Origin: Bacteroidales bacterium
GTDB taxonomy: Bacteria > Bacteroidota > Bacteroidia > Bacteroidales > Paludibacteraceae
NCBI GenBank assembly: GCA_015061115.1
Contig: SUXE01000009.1
Coordinates: 62,001 to 126,000, forward strand
Direction of reading: 5' to 3'
DNA: 64,000 nt
This document shows, piece after piece, positions 36,575-45,823 of the stretch. The notes beneath the pieces were generated by a model. The model saw only the letters and a list, made by a program, of their open reading frames with translations, was not told the origin of the DNA and did no database searches. The position numbers and the translations under genes were made by a program. Position 1 is the stretch's first letter; every line of letters starts with the position of its first letter.

Positions 36575-38314
36575 TTAAAGTCCTAGAGACTTCTTGATTG
36601 CCTCGATCTTAGCTGTAGCCTTCTCGTTCTGTTCAGCGTAGTCAGCAGCAGACTTCATTGTGCCCTTAACCTCGCAGTAGAACTTGATCTTTGGCTCTGT
36701 ACCTGAAGGACGAACAGAAACCTTTGTTCCATCCTCACAGAACCACTGAAGAACGTTGCTTGTCTCTGGCATGTCAAGTTTCTGCTTGCCAGCTGCAGTT
36801 GTCATCTCAAGAGTCTTGAAATCCTTAACTACAGATACCTTGCTGCCACCTAGATCCTTAGGAGGATTAGCACGGAAGCCTTCCATCATTGCCTTGATCT
36901 CGTCAGCTCCGCTCTTTCCTGGCTTAGTAACGTTGATTGTGAACTCCTTAGAGAAGCCATACTCCTGATAGATCTGCATCAACAAATCGTAAAGTGTCTT
37001 GCCCTGATCCTTAGCCCAAGCTGCGATCTCACAGATCAAACAGATTGACGCTGGAGCATCCTTATCACGTACCTTGTCGAATGGTAGGAATCCGAAGCTC
37101 TCCTCACCACCACCGATATATTTCTTCTTGCCTTCAGAGATTGCGATCTCACGTGCGATCCACTTGAATCCTGTGTAGCAGTCACGAAGCTCTATATTGT
37201 TCTTCTTAGCGATCTCTGCGATAACCTCAGTTGTCACAATTGTCTTAACAAGGAACTCGTTACCAGTCATCTTGCCAAGCTTCTTCATGTTAGTGATGAT
37301 GTAGTAGCAGAACATCATAGCTGTCTGGTTACCGTTGATGATCATCCACTCTCCCTTGTTGTCGCGGCATACGATTGCAAGACGGTCTGCGTCTGGGTCT
37401 GTTGCTACAACCAAGTCAGCGTTAAGCTTAGTACCAAGCTTCATACCAAGTGTCATAGCCTCAGCGTTCTCTGGGTTAGGGCTGATAACTGTAGGGAAAT
37501 TACCGTCTACGATCATCTGCTCTGGAACGACGTTGATGTTCTGGAATCCCCATGAACGCAAGCATAGAGGAACAATCACACGACCTGTACCGTGCATTGC
37601 TGAATATACAATGTTAAGATCTTTCTGACGGTTGATCACATCCTGGTCGATCAATGCCTCGTGAACAGCTGTCATATAGTCGAAGTCCATCTCACCACCA
37701 ATGATCTTGATTAGATCCTTGTTGCCAGCGAACTTAACATCCTCAACCTTTACTTTGTTAACCTCGTCGATGATACCCTTATCGTGTGGAGCTAGCACCT
37801 GTGCACCGTCCTCCCAATAAGCCTTGTATCCGTTATACTCACGTGGGTTGTGGCTTGCAGTCACGTTAACACCTGCCTGAGCCTTCAACTGACGAATAGC
37901 GAAAGAGATCTCTGGTGTTGGACGCAACGACTCAAATAGATATACCTGAATACCGTTTGCAGAAAAGATATCAGCGACTGTCTCTGCGAATAGACGCGAG
38001 TTGTTACGGCAATCGTGACCAACAACGACTGAAATCTGCTTACGGTCTGCGAAATTCTTCTTCAAATAGTTAGCGAAGCCCTGAGTGGCCATACCAACTA
38101 CATACTTGTTCATACGGTTTGTTCCAGCACCCATGATACCACGAAGGCCACCAGTACCGAACTCTAAGTCACGATAAAAAGCATCAATCAATGCATTCTT
38201 ATCTGATGAATCCAAAAGAGCCTTTACCTCCTTCTTTGTATCCTCATCAAAGTTACCGTTTAGCCAAACCTGAGCTTTGGCTGTTACTTCTTGCAATAAT
38301 GCTGTATTGTCCAT
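36575..38314 (-). CDS. Phosphoglucomutase/phosphomannomutase family enzyme
   Basis: 579 residues; cytoplasmic interconversion of hexose 1- and 6-phosphates, linking central metabolism to nucleotide sugars. It has the four alpha-D-phosphohexomutase domains: FGTGGLRGIMGAGTNRMN near residue 52, the phosphoserine loop GVNVTASHNPREYNGYKAYW, the metal-binding loop ATDPDADRLAI, the sugar loop GGGEESFGF and the C-terminal phosphate-binding RPSGTEPKIKFY. The length and N-terminal extension match the longer PgcA-type enzymes rather than AlgC/GlmM. A -7-like TATCTTTG lies 35 bp upstream inside a hairpin. Confidence 0.94.
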   Translation of the reverse strand: MDNTALLQEVTAKAQVWLNGNFDEDTKKEVKALLDSSDKNALIDAFYRDLEFGTGGLRGIMGAGTNRMNKYVVGMATQGFANYLKKNFADRKQISVVVGHDCRNNSRLFAETVADIFSANGIQVYLFESLRPTPEISFAIRQLKAQAGVNVTASHNPREYNGYKAYWEDGAQVLAPHDKGIIDEVNKVKVEDVKFAGNKDLIKIIGGEMDFDYMTAVHEALIDQDVINRQKDLNIVYSAMHGTGRVIVPLCLRSWGFQNINVVPEQMIVDGNFPTVISPNPENAEAMTLGMKLGTKLNADLVVATDPDADRLAIVCRDNKGEWMIINGNQTAMMFCYYIITNMKKLGKMTGNEFLVKTIVTTEVIAEIAKKNNIELRDCYTGFKWIAREIAISEGKKKYIGGGEESFGFLPFDKVRDKDAPASICLICEIAAWAKDQGKTLYDLLMQIYQEYGFSKEFTINVTKPGKSGADEIKAMMEGFRANPPKDLGGSKVSVVKDFKTLEMTTAAGKQKLDMPETSNVLQWFCEDGTKVSVRPSGTEPKIKFYCEVKGTMKSAADYAEQNEKATAKIEAIKKSLGL

Positions 38315-38344
38315 TTTAACTTAAATTGTTTTTCTTAGTTTACG

Positions 38345-38368
38345 GCCACAAAGATATTATTTTGTGGC
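38345..38368 (-). promoter_or_regulatory. Hairpin overlapping a -7 promoter box upstream of the mutase gene
   Basis: Perfect 8-bp inverted repeat GCCACAAA/TTTGTGGC. On the minus strand its second arm is part of TATCTTTG (38356-38349), a perfect Bacteroidetes -7 box, although no TTG is found at the right distance. It could be an operator over the promoter or an attenuating hairpin after nfo. Confidence 0.4.
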
Positions 38369-38398
38369 TAAATTATTATGCTCAAATGTTAAAAAATG

Positions 38399-39247
38399 TT
38401 ATTTTTCTGCTTCAAAACCCTTCAAAAGTGCGATTTCTTCCGCCCAAATGGACTCATCCGGGGTCTCCAGAATCAACGGAATATCATTAAACATATCCTG
38501 TTGCATAATCCATTTAAAGCATTCTATACCGATTTCACCCTTGCCAATACTATTATGGCGGTCGACTTTCGAGCCCAATGGTTTCATCGAATCATTGATA
38601 TGCATAGCTCGCAAATAGCTAAGTCCTACAACTTTGTCCAGCTCCGCGAATGTCGACTCACAAGCCTCAGCTGTACGCAAATCATAGCCGGCCGCAAACG
38701 TATGGCAGGTGTCAATGCACACTCCCACTCTGCTCTTGTCGTCGACCATACTGATGATTTTGGCGATCTCTTCAAATCTGTTTCCGACATTAGAGCCTTG
38801 TCCCGCCGTATTCTCTATCACAGCACATACTCCCTTCGTTTTGTCGAGAGTGATATTTATCGACTCTGCGATACGTGCCAGACAGTCATCCACAGATATC
38901 TTCTTCAAATGGCTTCCGGGATGGAAATTAAGAAGCGTCAAACCTAGTTGCTCACAACGTTGCATCTCATCCAAGAATGCGGCACGCGACTTCTCCAACC
39001 CCTCCGTCTCCGGATGTCCGAGATTAATCAGATAGCTGTCATGAGGCAAAATATATGCCGGGTCGACGTGAATTTCTTCCGTCTTCTTCTTAAAAGAAGC
39101 TATCGACTTATCACTCAACGGGGCAGAAAACCATTGACGCTGGTTTTTCGTGAACAACGCAAATGCATTCGCCTGTATTGCGGCTGCGTTCACAGGAGCG
39201 TTCTCCACTCCACCCGATGTTGAGACATGTGCACCTATATGTTTCAT
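38399..39247 (-). CDS. nfo: Endonuclease IV (AP endonuclease)
   Basis: 282 residues; cleaves DNA 5' to abasic sites and removes 3' blocking groups in base excision repair. The TIM barrel with trinuclear zinc site is recognisable: [14 protein letters not shown] at the N-terminus, [60 protein letters not shown] and LILETPDE. All the expected His/Asp/Glu metal ligands appear to be present. The gene lies 70 bp downstream of lgt and 84 bp upstream of the mutase gene on the same strand. Confidence 0.97.
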   Translation of the reverse strand: MKHIGAHVSTSGGVENAPVNAAAIQANAFALFTKNQRQWFSAPLSDKSIASFKKKTEEIHVDPAYILPHDSYLINLGHPETEGLEKSRAAFLDEMQRCEQLGLTLLNFHPGSHLKKISVDDCLARIAESINITLDKTKGVCAVIENTAGQGSNVGNRFEEIAKIISMVDDKSRVGVCIDTCHTFAAGYDLRTAEACESTFAELDKVVGLSYLRAMHINDSMKPLGSKVDRHNSIGKGEIGIECFKWIMQQDMFNDIPLILETPDESIWAEEIALLKGFEAEK

Positions 39248-39317
39248 AAATTCCTAACTCATAATTGAGGCACAAGGCCTATATTATTGGACAGGCTCAA
39301 GACCTGACCCAAGAATC

Positions 39318-40157
39318 TTATTTCGTTTCGTTTTTATATTGCTTGTATGCTCTTGCAAGAAGGAAGAAACCTGTCACAAACAACGGAACACTTAGCCACT
39401 GTCCCATGTTGAGCATCATTCCGTCTTCAAAAGACTCCTGGTTGTTCTTGATGAATTCAAGCAAGAATCTAGTTAGGAAGATTCCTTCCAAAAAGACTCC
39501 GAAGATCAATCCCTCATACTTGCGTGCATTCGTCTTCCAATACAAGTACATGGTAAAGCAGTATGTCACTATGCAGTAAAGCATCTCATATATCTGTGTC
39601 GGATGACTTGGCTCAGAGAAAACAGGATCCGCTTTGCCTGCCATCCACGCATTGATATTCGTGATGAACTGGAATGCCCAAGGCACATCTGTGGCATGAC
39701 CATAAATCTCATGGTTCATAAAATTTCCGAATCGGATACAGCATCCTGTGATTGCGACAGCAATCACAGTACGGTCGAGCACCCACAAATAGCTTTGTTT
39801 TGCAACTCGTCTGCTGAAAATATACATTCCGATCAAGATTCCGACCGCTCCACCATGGCTCGACAATCCTCCTTTGTTGATCAAAAGCACCTCTCCTAAA
39901 TGTGAGAAATAGTACTCTGGGTCATAGAAGAAGCAGTGGCCAAGACGTGCACCGACCACAGTGAATATCGCCATATAAGTCAAGAAATCGTCGATGGCGG
40001 TATCTGGCAAACCTTCTCGTTTATAGATATACTTCTCTGTGATATAACCTAACAAGAATCCGAAAGCCCACATCATTCCGTACCATCTCACATCCATATC
40101 CAATCCTGGAATTGTGAACGCCACCGGATTGACGGTCCATGTAATATATCCTAACAT
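39318..40157 (-). CDS. lgt: Prolipoprotein diacylglyceryl transferase
   Basis: 279 residues from the ATG at 40157 (MLGYITWTVNPVAF); the frame is open 41 codons further upstream, but that stretch runs through the secA terminator and is not conserved. Polytopic inner-membrane enzyme that adds diacylglycerol to the lipobox cysteine of lipoproteins. Family segments are VRWYGMMWAFGFLLGY, GARLGHCFFYDPEYY, GGLSSHGGAVG, the signature CIRFGNFMNHEIYG and HPTQIYEML. This fits the abundant lipoprotein signals in the window. Confidence 0.95.
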   Translation of the reverse strand: MLGYITWTVNPVAFTIPGLDMDVRWYGMMWAFGFLLGYITEKYIYKREGLPDTAIDDFLTYMAIFTVVGARLGHCFFYDPEYYFSHLGEVLLINKGGLSSHGGAVGILIGMYIFSRRVAKQSYLWVLDRTVIAVAITGCCIRFGNFMNHEIYGHATDVPWAFQFITNINAWMAGKADPVFSEPSHPTQIYEMLYCIVTYCFTMYLYWKTNARKYEGLIFGVFLEGIFLTRFLLEFIKNNQESFEDGMMLNMGQWLSVPLFVTGFFLLARAYKQYKNETK

Positions 40158-40173
40158 ATTTTTGTTTTTTATT

Positions 40174-40208
40174 GAAAAAGAGGCGTGTTCTGATGCAAAA
40201 CACGCCTC
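40174..40208 (-). terminator. Terminator of secA
   Basis: Minus strand: perfect 10-bp stem GAGGCGTGTT/AACACGCCTC with 9-nt loop and five T. It lies between secA (stop 40234) and lgt (start 40157), so lgt would need readthrough or its own promoter. Confidence 0.9.
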
Positions 40209-40233
40209 AATTATTGTTTGATTTAATAAATCA

Positions 40234-43200
40234 TCAAATGTTTTTTCCGCAGCACTGTTTGTACTTCTTGCCGCTTCCACATGGACAAGGATCGTTTCTA
40301 CCGACCTTCACTCCTGCATTTGCTGGCATCTGCTTCTGCTGCGATATCTGCTGAAGAGGTGACTGCTCTTCTGGAGCCTCCTCTAGGTCTTCACTTCTGT
40401 TCATCTGCATCGCTTTCATTCTTTCTTCAGCCTCCTTAGCCTCAGCCAAAGCCTGACGGCGTGCAGCCTCCTCTGCGATACGTGCCTGAGTCTCCGCATC
40501 ATCCTCCTGTCTCATCAGGATCTGTCCGCGCATCAATACGTTGACTGCCTCCTGGTTCATATCATCAAGCATAGCCGCAAACATATTGTATGACTCGATC
40601 TTGTAGATAACAAGCGGATCCTTCTGCTCGTAGTGTGCATTCTGAACTGAGTTCTTCAAATCGTCCATCTCACGCAAGTGATCCTTCCACTTTGAATCGA
40701 TAGCGTGAAGCAATGTGCGACGCTCAAACTCCTTAACCACATTCTTACAATGACAATCAACAGCCTCTTTCAAATCAACTGCGATACTATATACGAAGTG
40801 ACCATCTGTGATAGGAACACCTACCATTCCACCTTCTGGATGCTGGTCGAAGATATTCTTCAATACTGGATAAGCCTGATCAGCAATCATCTCTGTACGG
40901 CGTTTGAATGTAGCCATAGCCTCCTCAAACAATCTCTGGATCAACTCCACATCCTTCAATGCATTGTAATCGTTTTCTGAAATTGTTGTTTCGAAAGACA
41001 AAAGACGGACAACCTCATTCTTGAAATCTGAATAGCTCAACATTCCCTTTGTCTCTCCGACAATTCTTTGAGCCACTCCATAGATCATATCCATAAGGTT
41101 GACACCCATTCTCTCTCCACGCAATGTCTGGCGACGACGACGGTATACCACCTCACGCTGATTATTCATCACGTCGTCATACTCGATCAAACGTTTACGG
41201 ACACCGAAATGGTTTTCCTCTACCTTCTTCTGGGCTCTCTCGATCGACTTAGTGACCATGTTGCTTTCGATCATCTCACCGTCTTTCACACCCATCTTCT
41301 CCATCAAGTATGCGATCTTCTCAGAACCGAACAGACGCATCAACTTATCTTCCAATGAAACGAAGAACACTGATGAACCTGGGTCTCCCTGACGTCCTGC
41401 ACGACCACGCAACTGACGGTCAACACGACGAGACTCGTGACGCTCTGTACCGATGATAGCCAAACCACCAGCGTCTTTTATCTCCTGAGAAAGTTTGATA
41501 TCGGTACCACGACCTGCCATGTTTGTAGCGATAGTCACAGTCTTGCTCTTTCCTGCCTCAGCTACAATCTCTGCCTCCTTCTGGTGAAGTTTAGCATTCA
41601 ACACGTTATGCTGGATACCACGCATACGCAACATTCTGCTCAACAACTCAGATATTTCGACTGATGTTGTACCCACCAACACTGGACGTCCCTGATTTGT
41701 CAACGATACGATCTCCTCGATAACAGCATTATATTTTTCACGCTGTGTACGGTAGATACGGTCGTTCATATCTATTCTTGCGATAGGACGGTTAGTAGGG
41801 ATAACTACAACGTCCAACTTATAGATATTCCAGAACTCAGCAGCCTCTGTCTCCGCTGTACCTGTCATTCCGGCAAGTTTGTGATACATACGGAAGTAGT
41901 TCTGCAATGTGATAGTCGCATAAGTCTGAGTAGCAGCCTCAACCTGCACACCCTCTTTTGCCTCCAAAGCCTGATGCAAACCGTCGGAATAACGACGTCC
42001 ATCCATGATACGGCCTGTCTGCTCGTCGACGATCATAACCTTGCCATCAATAACAACATACTGGTCGTCTTTGATGAACAATGTATATGCCTTCAAAAGC
42101 TGGTTGATTGTGTGGATACGCTCACTCTTCACTGCATAGTTCTGAATAAGCTGTTCCTTCTTCTCTGCCAATTCAGCAGCTGGAAGATTCATAGCTTCCA
42201 AATCAACCATCTCGCTACCGATATCTGGCAATACGAAGAATGTAGGGTCCTCGCTGACACCAGTCAACGCATCAACACCCTTATCTGTAAGAACGATGCT
42301 ATTGTGACGCTCATCTATCACAAAGTATAGAGGATCTGTTGCCTCTGGCATTCTCTTGTTGTTCTCTGCGATATAGATTTCTTCTGTCTTCAACAAAAGA
42401 GGCTTGATTCCAGGCTCACTCAAGAACTTGATCAATGGCTGGTTCTTAGGCAAAGCCTTATAAGAGCGGAACAATGCCAAAGCACCTTCCTCCTGGCTTT
42501 TCTTGTCGCTCTCCTTCAACAATCTCTTAGCCTCTGTCAAATAGTTTGTAGCCATCACCTTCTGCAAGTTGACAAGGTGCTCTACACGTGGTTTGTACTC
42601 ATTGAACAACTGCTCGTTGCTCTTTGAGCTGTCCATCGGACCTGAGATAATCAATGGAGTACGTGCATCATCGATAAGTACTGAGTCGACCTCATCGACA
42701 ATAGCGTAATTATGTTCACGCTGTACAAGTTCCTCAACTCTACCTGCCATATTATCACGCAAGTAGTCGAAACCGAATTCGTTATTTGTACCGAACGTGA
42801 TATCAGCCATATATGCCTTACGACGTTCGTCAGAGTTTGGTCTGTGCTTATCGATACAGTCAACTGTCAAGCCATGGAACATGTAAAGTGGACCCATCCA
42901 CTCAGAGTCACGTTTTGACAAGTAATCGTTGACTGTGATGACATGGACTCCATTATGAGTCAATGCGTTCAAGAAGATTGGCAATGTACCCACCAATGTT
43001 TTACCTTCACCGGTAGCCATCTCAGCGATTTTACCCTGATGCAAAACGACACCACCGAACAACTGTACGTTGTAGTGGATCATGTTCCAAACTGTTGGGT
43101 TACCACCTGCCTGCCACTCGTTGTGGTAAACAGCCTTGTCGCCATCAATATCAACGAAGTCGAATTTCTCAGCAAACTCACGGTCAAGGTCGTTTGCCTT

Positions 43201-43587
43201 AACAACAACCTCCTTCTGTTCTGTGAAACGACGTGCTGTATCCTTTACAATAGCAAACACTTCAGGAAGCACTTCTGTAAGCACCTCCTCATATTTATCA
43301 AGCTTTAATTTAGATAATTTGTCAATCTGGGCATAAGTTTTCTCTCTCTGCTCGATTTCCTGAGACTCAATCTGCGACTTCAAATCCGCGATTTCTTTTG
43401 TCTCAGCAGACACATAATCCTGTATCTTCTGTTTGATTTCTTCCGTACGGTCACGGAGTTCATCATTCGACAACGCTTGTATTGAAGGGTATATCAGCTC
43501 AATCTTATTTATGTAAGGCTGAATCAACTCCCTATCTCTTTGGGCTTTATTTCCAAATATCTTGGATAAAAAATTCCCGAATCCCAT
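40234..43587 (-). CDS. secA: Preprotein translocase ATPase SecA
   Basis: 1117 residues, typical of the enlarged Bacteroidetes SecA. Motor ATPase that pushes preproteins through SecYEG. Walker A region [40 protein letters not shown], the helicase motif [12 protein letters not shown] and the arginine finger region [16 protein letters not shown] are intact. The C-terminal SEC-C zinc motif is [17 protein letters not shown]. Extra insertions after the first nucleotide-binding fold are normal for the phylum. A -7-like TATTTTTG (43647-43640) lies upstream without a clear -33 box. Confidence 0.98.
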   Translation of the reverse strand: MGFGNFLSKIFGNKAQRDRELIQPYINKIELIYPSIQALSNDELRDRTEEIKQKIQDYVSAETKEIADLKSQIESQEIEQREKTYAQIDKLSKLKLDKYEEVLTEVLPEVFAIVKDTARRFTEQKEVVVKANDLDREFAEKFDFVDIDGDKAVYHNEWQAGGNPTVWNMIHYNVQLFGGVVLHQGKIAEMATGEGKTLVGTLPIFLNALTHNGVHVITVNDYLSKRDSEWMGPLYMFHGLTVDCIDKHRPNSDERRKAYMADITFGTNNEFGFDYLRDNMAGRVEELVQREHNYAIVDEVDSVLIDDARTPLIISGPMDSSKSNEQLFNEYKPRVEHLVNLQKVMATNYLTEAKRLLKESDKKSQEEGALALFRSYKALPKNQPLIKFLSEPGIKPLLLKTEEIYIAENNKRMPEATDPLYFVIDERHNSIVLTDKGVDALTGVSEDPTFFVLPDIGSEMVDLEAMNLPAAELAEKKEQLIQNYAVKSERIHTINQLLKAYTLFIKDDQYVVIDGKVMIVDEQTGRIMDGRRYSDGLHQALEAKEGVQVEAATQTYATITLQNYFRMYHKLAGMTGTAETEAAEFWNIYKLDVVVIPTNRPIARIDMNDRIYRTQREKYNAVIEEIVSLTNQGRPVLVGTTSVEISELLSRMLRMRGIQHNVLNAKLHQKEAEIVAEAGKSKTVTIATNMAGRGTDIKLSQEIKDAGGLAIIGTERHESRRVDRQLRGRAGRQGDPGSSVFFVSLEDKLMRLFGSEKIAYLMEKMGVKDGEMIESNMVTKSIERAQKKVEENHFGVRKRLIEYDDVMNNQREVVYRRRRQTLRGERMGVNLMDMIYGVAQRIVGETKGMLSYSDFKNEVVRLLSFETTISENDYNALKDVELIQRLFEEAMATFKRRTEMIADQAYPVLKNIFDQHPEGGMVGVPITDGHFVYSIAVDLKEAVDCHCKNVVKEFERRTLLHAIDSKWKDHLREMDDLKNSVQNAHYEQKDPLVIYKIESYNMFAAMLDDMNQEAVNVLMRGQILMRQEDDAETQARIAEEAARRQALAEAKEAEERMKAMQMNRSEDLEEAPEEQSPLQQISQQKQMPANAGVKVGRNDPCPCGSGKKYKQCCGKNI

Positions 43588-43695
43588 ATATTATATTAGT
43601 TTTATATTATCTATTACGTCTTTTTTCCGAAAACCTACGCAAAAATACACTTTATTTGCTTATAAATCGTTCTTTTTCTAAACAACAATGATTTT

Positions 43696-44130
43696 TTATG
43701 CTTTTTTAGCATTTAAATACTCTGCGTAGATACGTGCGGCACGCTCTACAAGCACTGCACAAGGGATTATCTCCTTCACATCTGGATTTGGCTTCACACC
43801 ACGAAGCTCTGCACAAACCGTGCTTCCATTCTGTTCCTTGAAACGCATAGCAAGTTCTTGAGCCACCTTGTATGCATGCTCTTTTCCTGCCATATCACCA
43901 GGATCGACGCTGCCTTCCTCCAATCCCGACAACATAGCCGCGCCTAAGTATGCTCCACACACATCTTTCATTTTTGCGACACCACCACCTAATCCAGCTG
44001 TGATGCGAACTGCCGTAGCTTTATCGATACCGTAATCTTCTGCAAACGCTGCAAATACCGCTTGTGCACAATTATAACCTTCCGCCTTCAATCTGCAGGC
44101 CAACTGTGCTTTTTCCTCCACATCAATCAT
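43696..44130 (-). CDS. C_GCAxxG_C_C family protein
   Basis: 144 residues. The conserved cysteine pattern of this family is complete: NCAQAVFAAF, KDVCGAYLGAAMLSGL, GSTVCAELRG and IIPCAVLVERAARI. Such proteins are helical, probably redox-active or metal-binding, and of unknown biochemical role. The start ATG overlaps the stop of the upstream deacetylase-like gene as TAATG, indicating translational coupling. Confidence 0.88.
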   Translation of the reverse strand: MIDVEEKAQLACRLKAEGYNCAQAVFAAFAEDYGIDKATAVRITAGLGGGVAKMKDVCGAYLGAAMLSGLEEGSVDPGDMAGKEHAYKVAQELAMRFKEQNGSTVCAELRGVKPNPDVKEIIPCAVLVERAARIYAEYLNAKKA

Positions 44131-45191
44131 TACCCTAAATTTATTAGATATATCTTTTTATTTCCGTTTGGCACAGCGTCAAAAATGATATATTTACAGC
44201 CGTTGATAGTCTTGATTTCTGATTTGATCACCACCTCATTCTGAAGCACCTCGACATCCTTCCAACCAAATGGCAATGGGCACCTCAATGTCAAAGGATA
44301 ATCATAAAGGTCGTCATCCAAACCGTCTTCCAAAGAGATAATCAGCTTGTTATTATCCTTCACTTTAGACATACCATCTTTTTTTATCTCTTCTTTTGGG
44401 AATTCAATTTTCGCTCTATCTCTCTCCTTAGAATACTTGGCTGCATTCTTGAATGTAGTGACCCAGAACGAGTTCGACTTTTCCTGCTGTTTCAAGTAGT
44501 CAAGACTTTCGCTCAACACTGTTGAAGACAATGGGGAATAGCCGTTTCCGTCGTCAAGATCATACAAAGAGAAGATACACCATCCGCCACTGCTTCTTGC
44601 AGTGTTGAATGCATATATGAAATCATCAAGAGTTCTCACAGCTTCATTTGAGCCGCACATTATAGAACTTATATTCAAATAATCATTTGGAGTCGCACGC
44701 TCCACATATCCATGACAACCTCGAGCCGCAAAATAATGTTTGCTTATGATGCTTGTGTCTCCCACGACACAGTCGGTATAAGCAAATGTGTTACACTTAT
44801 ACATCGGCAACTTGACATTGATTCTTGCATTCGCATCAAGTATGTCCTGCTTCTGACGCTCTCTCGACAATGTGTCATACACCGCATGGTCTACGGTATG
44901 GCTACCTACCTCACATCCTCTCTCTGTCGTTGCGACACGCAAGGCATCCCACTTTGTCCGGTCACACCAACGTGTAGTCACAAAGAACGTGCATGGATAA
45001 TCATGTTCGTAGAATATAGGCAGAGCCGTCGTGAACTGATTGTCGTAGCTGTCTTCCATGGTATATGATATAGCGCACTGCTTGAATCCGTGCCATGTAG
45101 CCACTTCAAACTCAGTCTGTGGGGCGCACCCTACAGCTCCAAGCATAACTATCATCGCATAAAGCGTCTTTATATTGTTAACTATACGCAT
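44130..45191 (-). CDS. Polysaccharide deacetylase-like lipoprotein
   Basis: 353 residues from the ATG at 45191 (MRIVNNIKTLYAMIVMLGAV..GCAP), chosen because it gives a lipoprotein signal (lipobox AVGC) and leaves the upstream rimM stop 22 bp away; ATGs up to 45233 would overlap rimM. Residues about 35-250 resemble the NodB fold: an acidic motif (SYTMEDSYDNQ) in the place of the usual TFDDG, the metal-binding GSHTVDHAVYD and the beta-strand CTFFVTTRW. The catalytic arrangement is altered, so the enzyme may act on an unusual substrate or be inactive. A beta-sandwich-like C-terminal part follows. Coupled by TAATG to the next gene. Confidence 0.75.
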   Translation of the reverse strand: MRIVNNIKTLYAMIVMLGAVGCAPQTEFEVATWHGFKQCAISYTMEDSYDNQFTTALPIFYEHDYPCTFFVTTRWCDRTKWDALRVATTERGCEVGSHTVDHAVYDTLSRERQKQDILDANARINVKLPMYKCNTFAYTDCVVGDTSIISKHYFAARGCHGYVERATPNDYLNISSIMCGSNEAVRTLDDFIYAFNTARSSGGWCIFSLYDLDDGNGYSPLSSTVLSESLDYLKQQEKSNSFWVTTFKNAAKYSKERDRAKIEFPKEEIKKDGMSKVKDNNKLIISLEDGLDDDLYDYPLTLRCPLPFGWKDVEVLQNEVVIKSEIKTINGCKYIIFDAVPNGNKKIYLINLG

Positions 45192-45213
45192 ACTCAAAAC
45201 CATTATTAAGGTT

Positions 45214-45774
45214 TTAATCATCTTCGTCTTCAACGCAAGCCCCGCCCGTATTCAATTCCAGCAGTCCATCCGGAATATCCATAACTATGGTTTGCTTGTC
45301 ATCGTCTATCTCTACAATGAAATCGTCAACCGCCGGAATCATAATCTGGAATCCTGCAGAATCGGTTGTGTCAAGGCAGAACAAGACATTTTCTGTGTCA
45401 TAATCGACATAATCGATGACTCCTACTTTTTCTCCACTTGCATCGTAGATTGTGTAACCTTCATAATCAACACCCTCCGCCTCTGCCAACGTATCCTCAT
45501 CTACATCTTCTGCAGAAAGGTATACCGTCGCTCCGATCAGGCGTTCCGCTTCTTCTTTGGTGTCGATATTGTCAAGCTTTAGAAGTCGTCCACTGTTCTT
45601 TGTCCTCTCTTCTGCAATACGGAACGGAATATAACATCCGTCTATATCGATAAATATAAAATCCACGCCCAACTCGTCAAGCCAATCAACAGTAATCACA
45701 ACCTCAAGATTGCCCGACAAACCATGCGTTTTACTTACATATCCAACTTCAATTATATCGTCCTTCGTAATCAT
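45214..45774 (-). CDS. rimM: Ribosome maturation factor RimM
   Basis: 186 residues. N-terminal RimM beta-barrel (IIEVGYVSKTHGLSGNLEVV) and PRC-barrel C-terminal part with VGVIDYVDYDTENVLFCLD and MIPAVDDFIVEID. It assists maturation of the 16S rRNA head domain by binding S19. The acidic C-terminal tail (CVEDEDD) is slightly extended. It lies directly upstream of the deacetylase-like gene. Confidence 0.93.
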   Translation of the reverse strand: MITKDDIIEVGYVSKTHGLSGNLEVVITVDWLDELGVDFIFIDIDGCYIPFRIAEERTKNSGRLLKLDNIDTKEEAERLIGATVYLSAEDVDEDTLAEAEGVDYEGYTIYDASGEKVGVIDYVDYDTENVLFCLDTTDSAGFQIMIPAVDDFIVEIDDDKQTIVMDIPDGLLELNTGGACVEDEDD

Positions 45775-45823
45775 CTATATTGCGTTGAGCTACAAATATA
45801 AATATTAGAATGATAAATCTATC

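Noticed and set aside
39318..40280. Longer Lgt with 41 extra N-terminal residues
   Set aside because: The extension overlaps the secA terminator and stop; the conserved start is MLGYITW at 40157.
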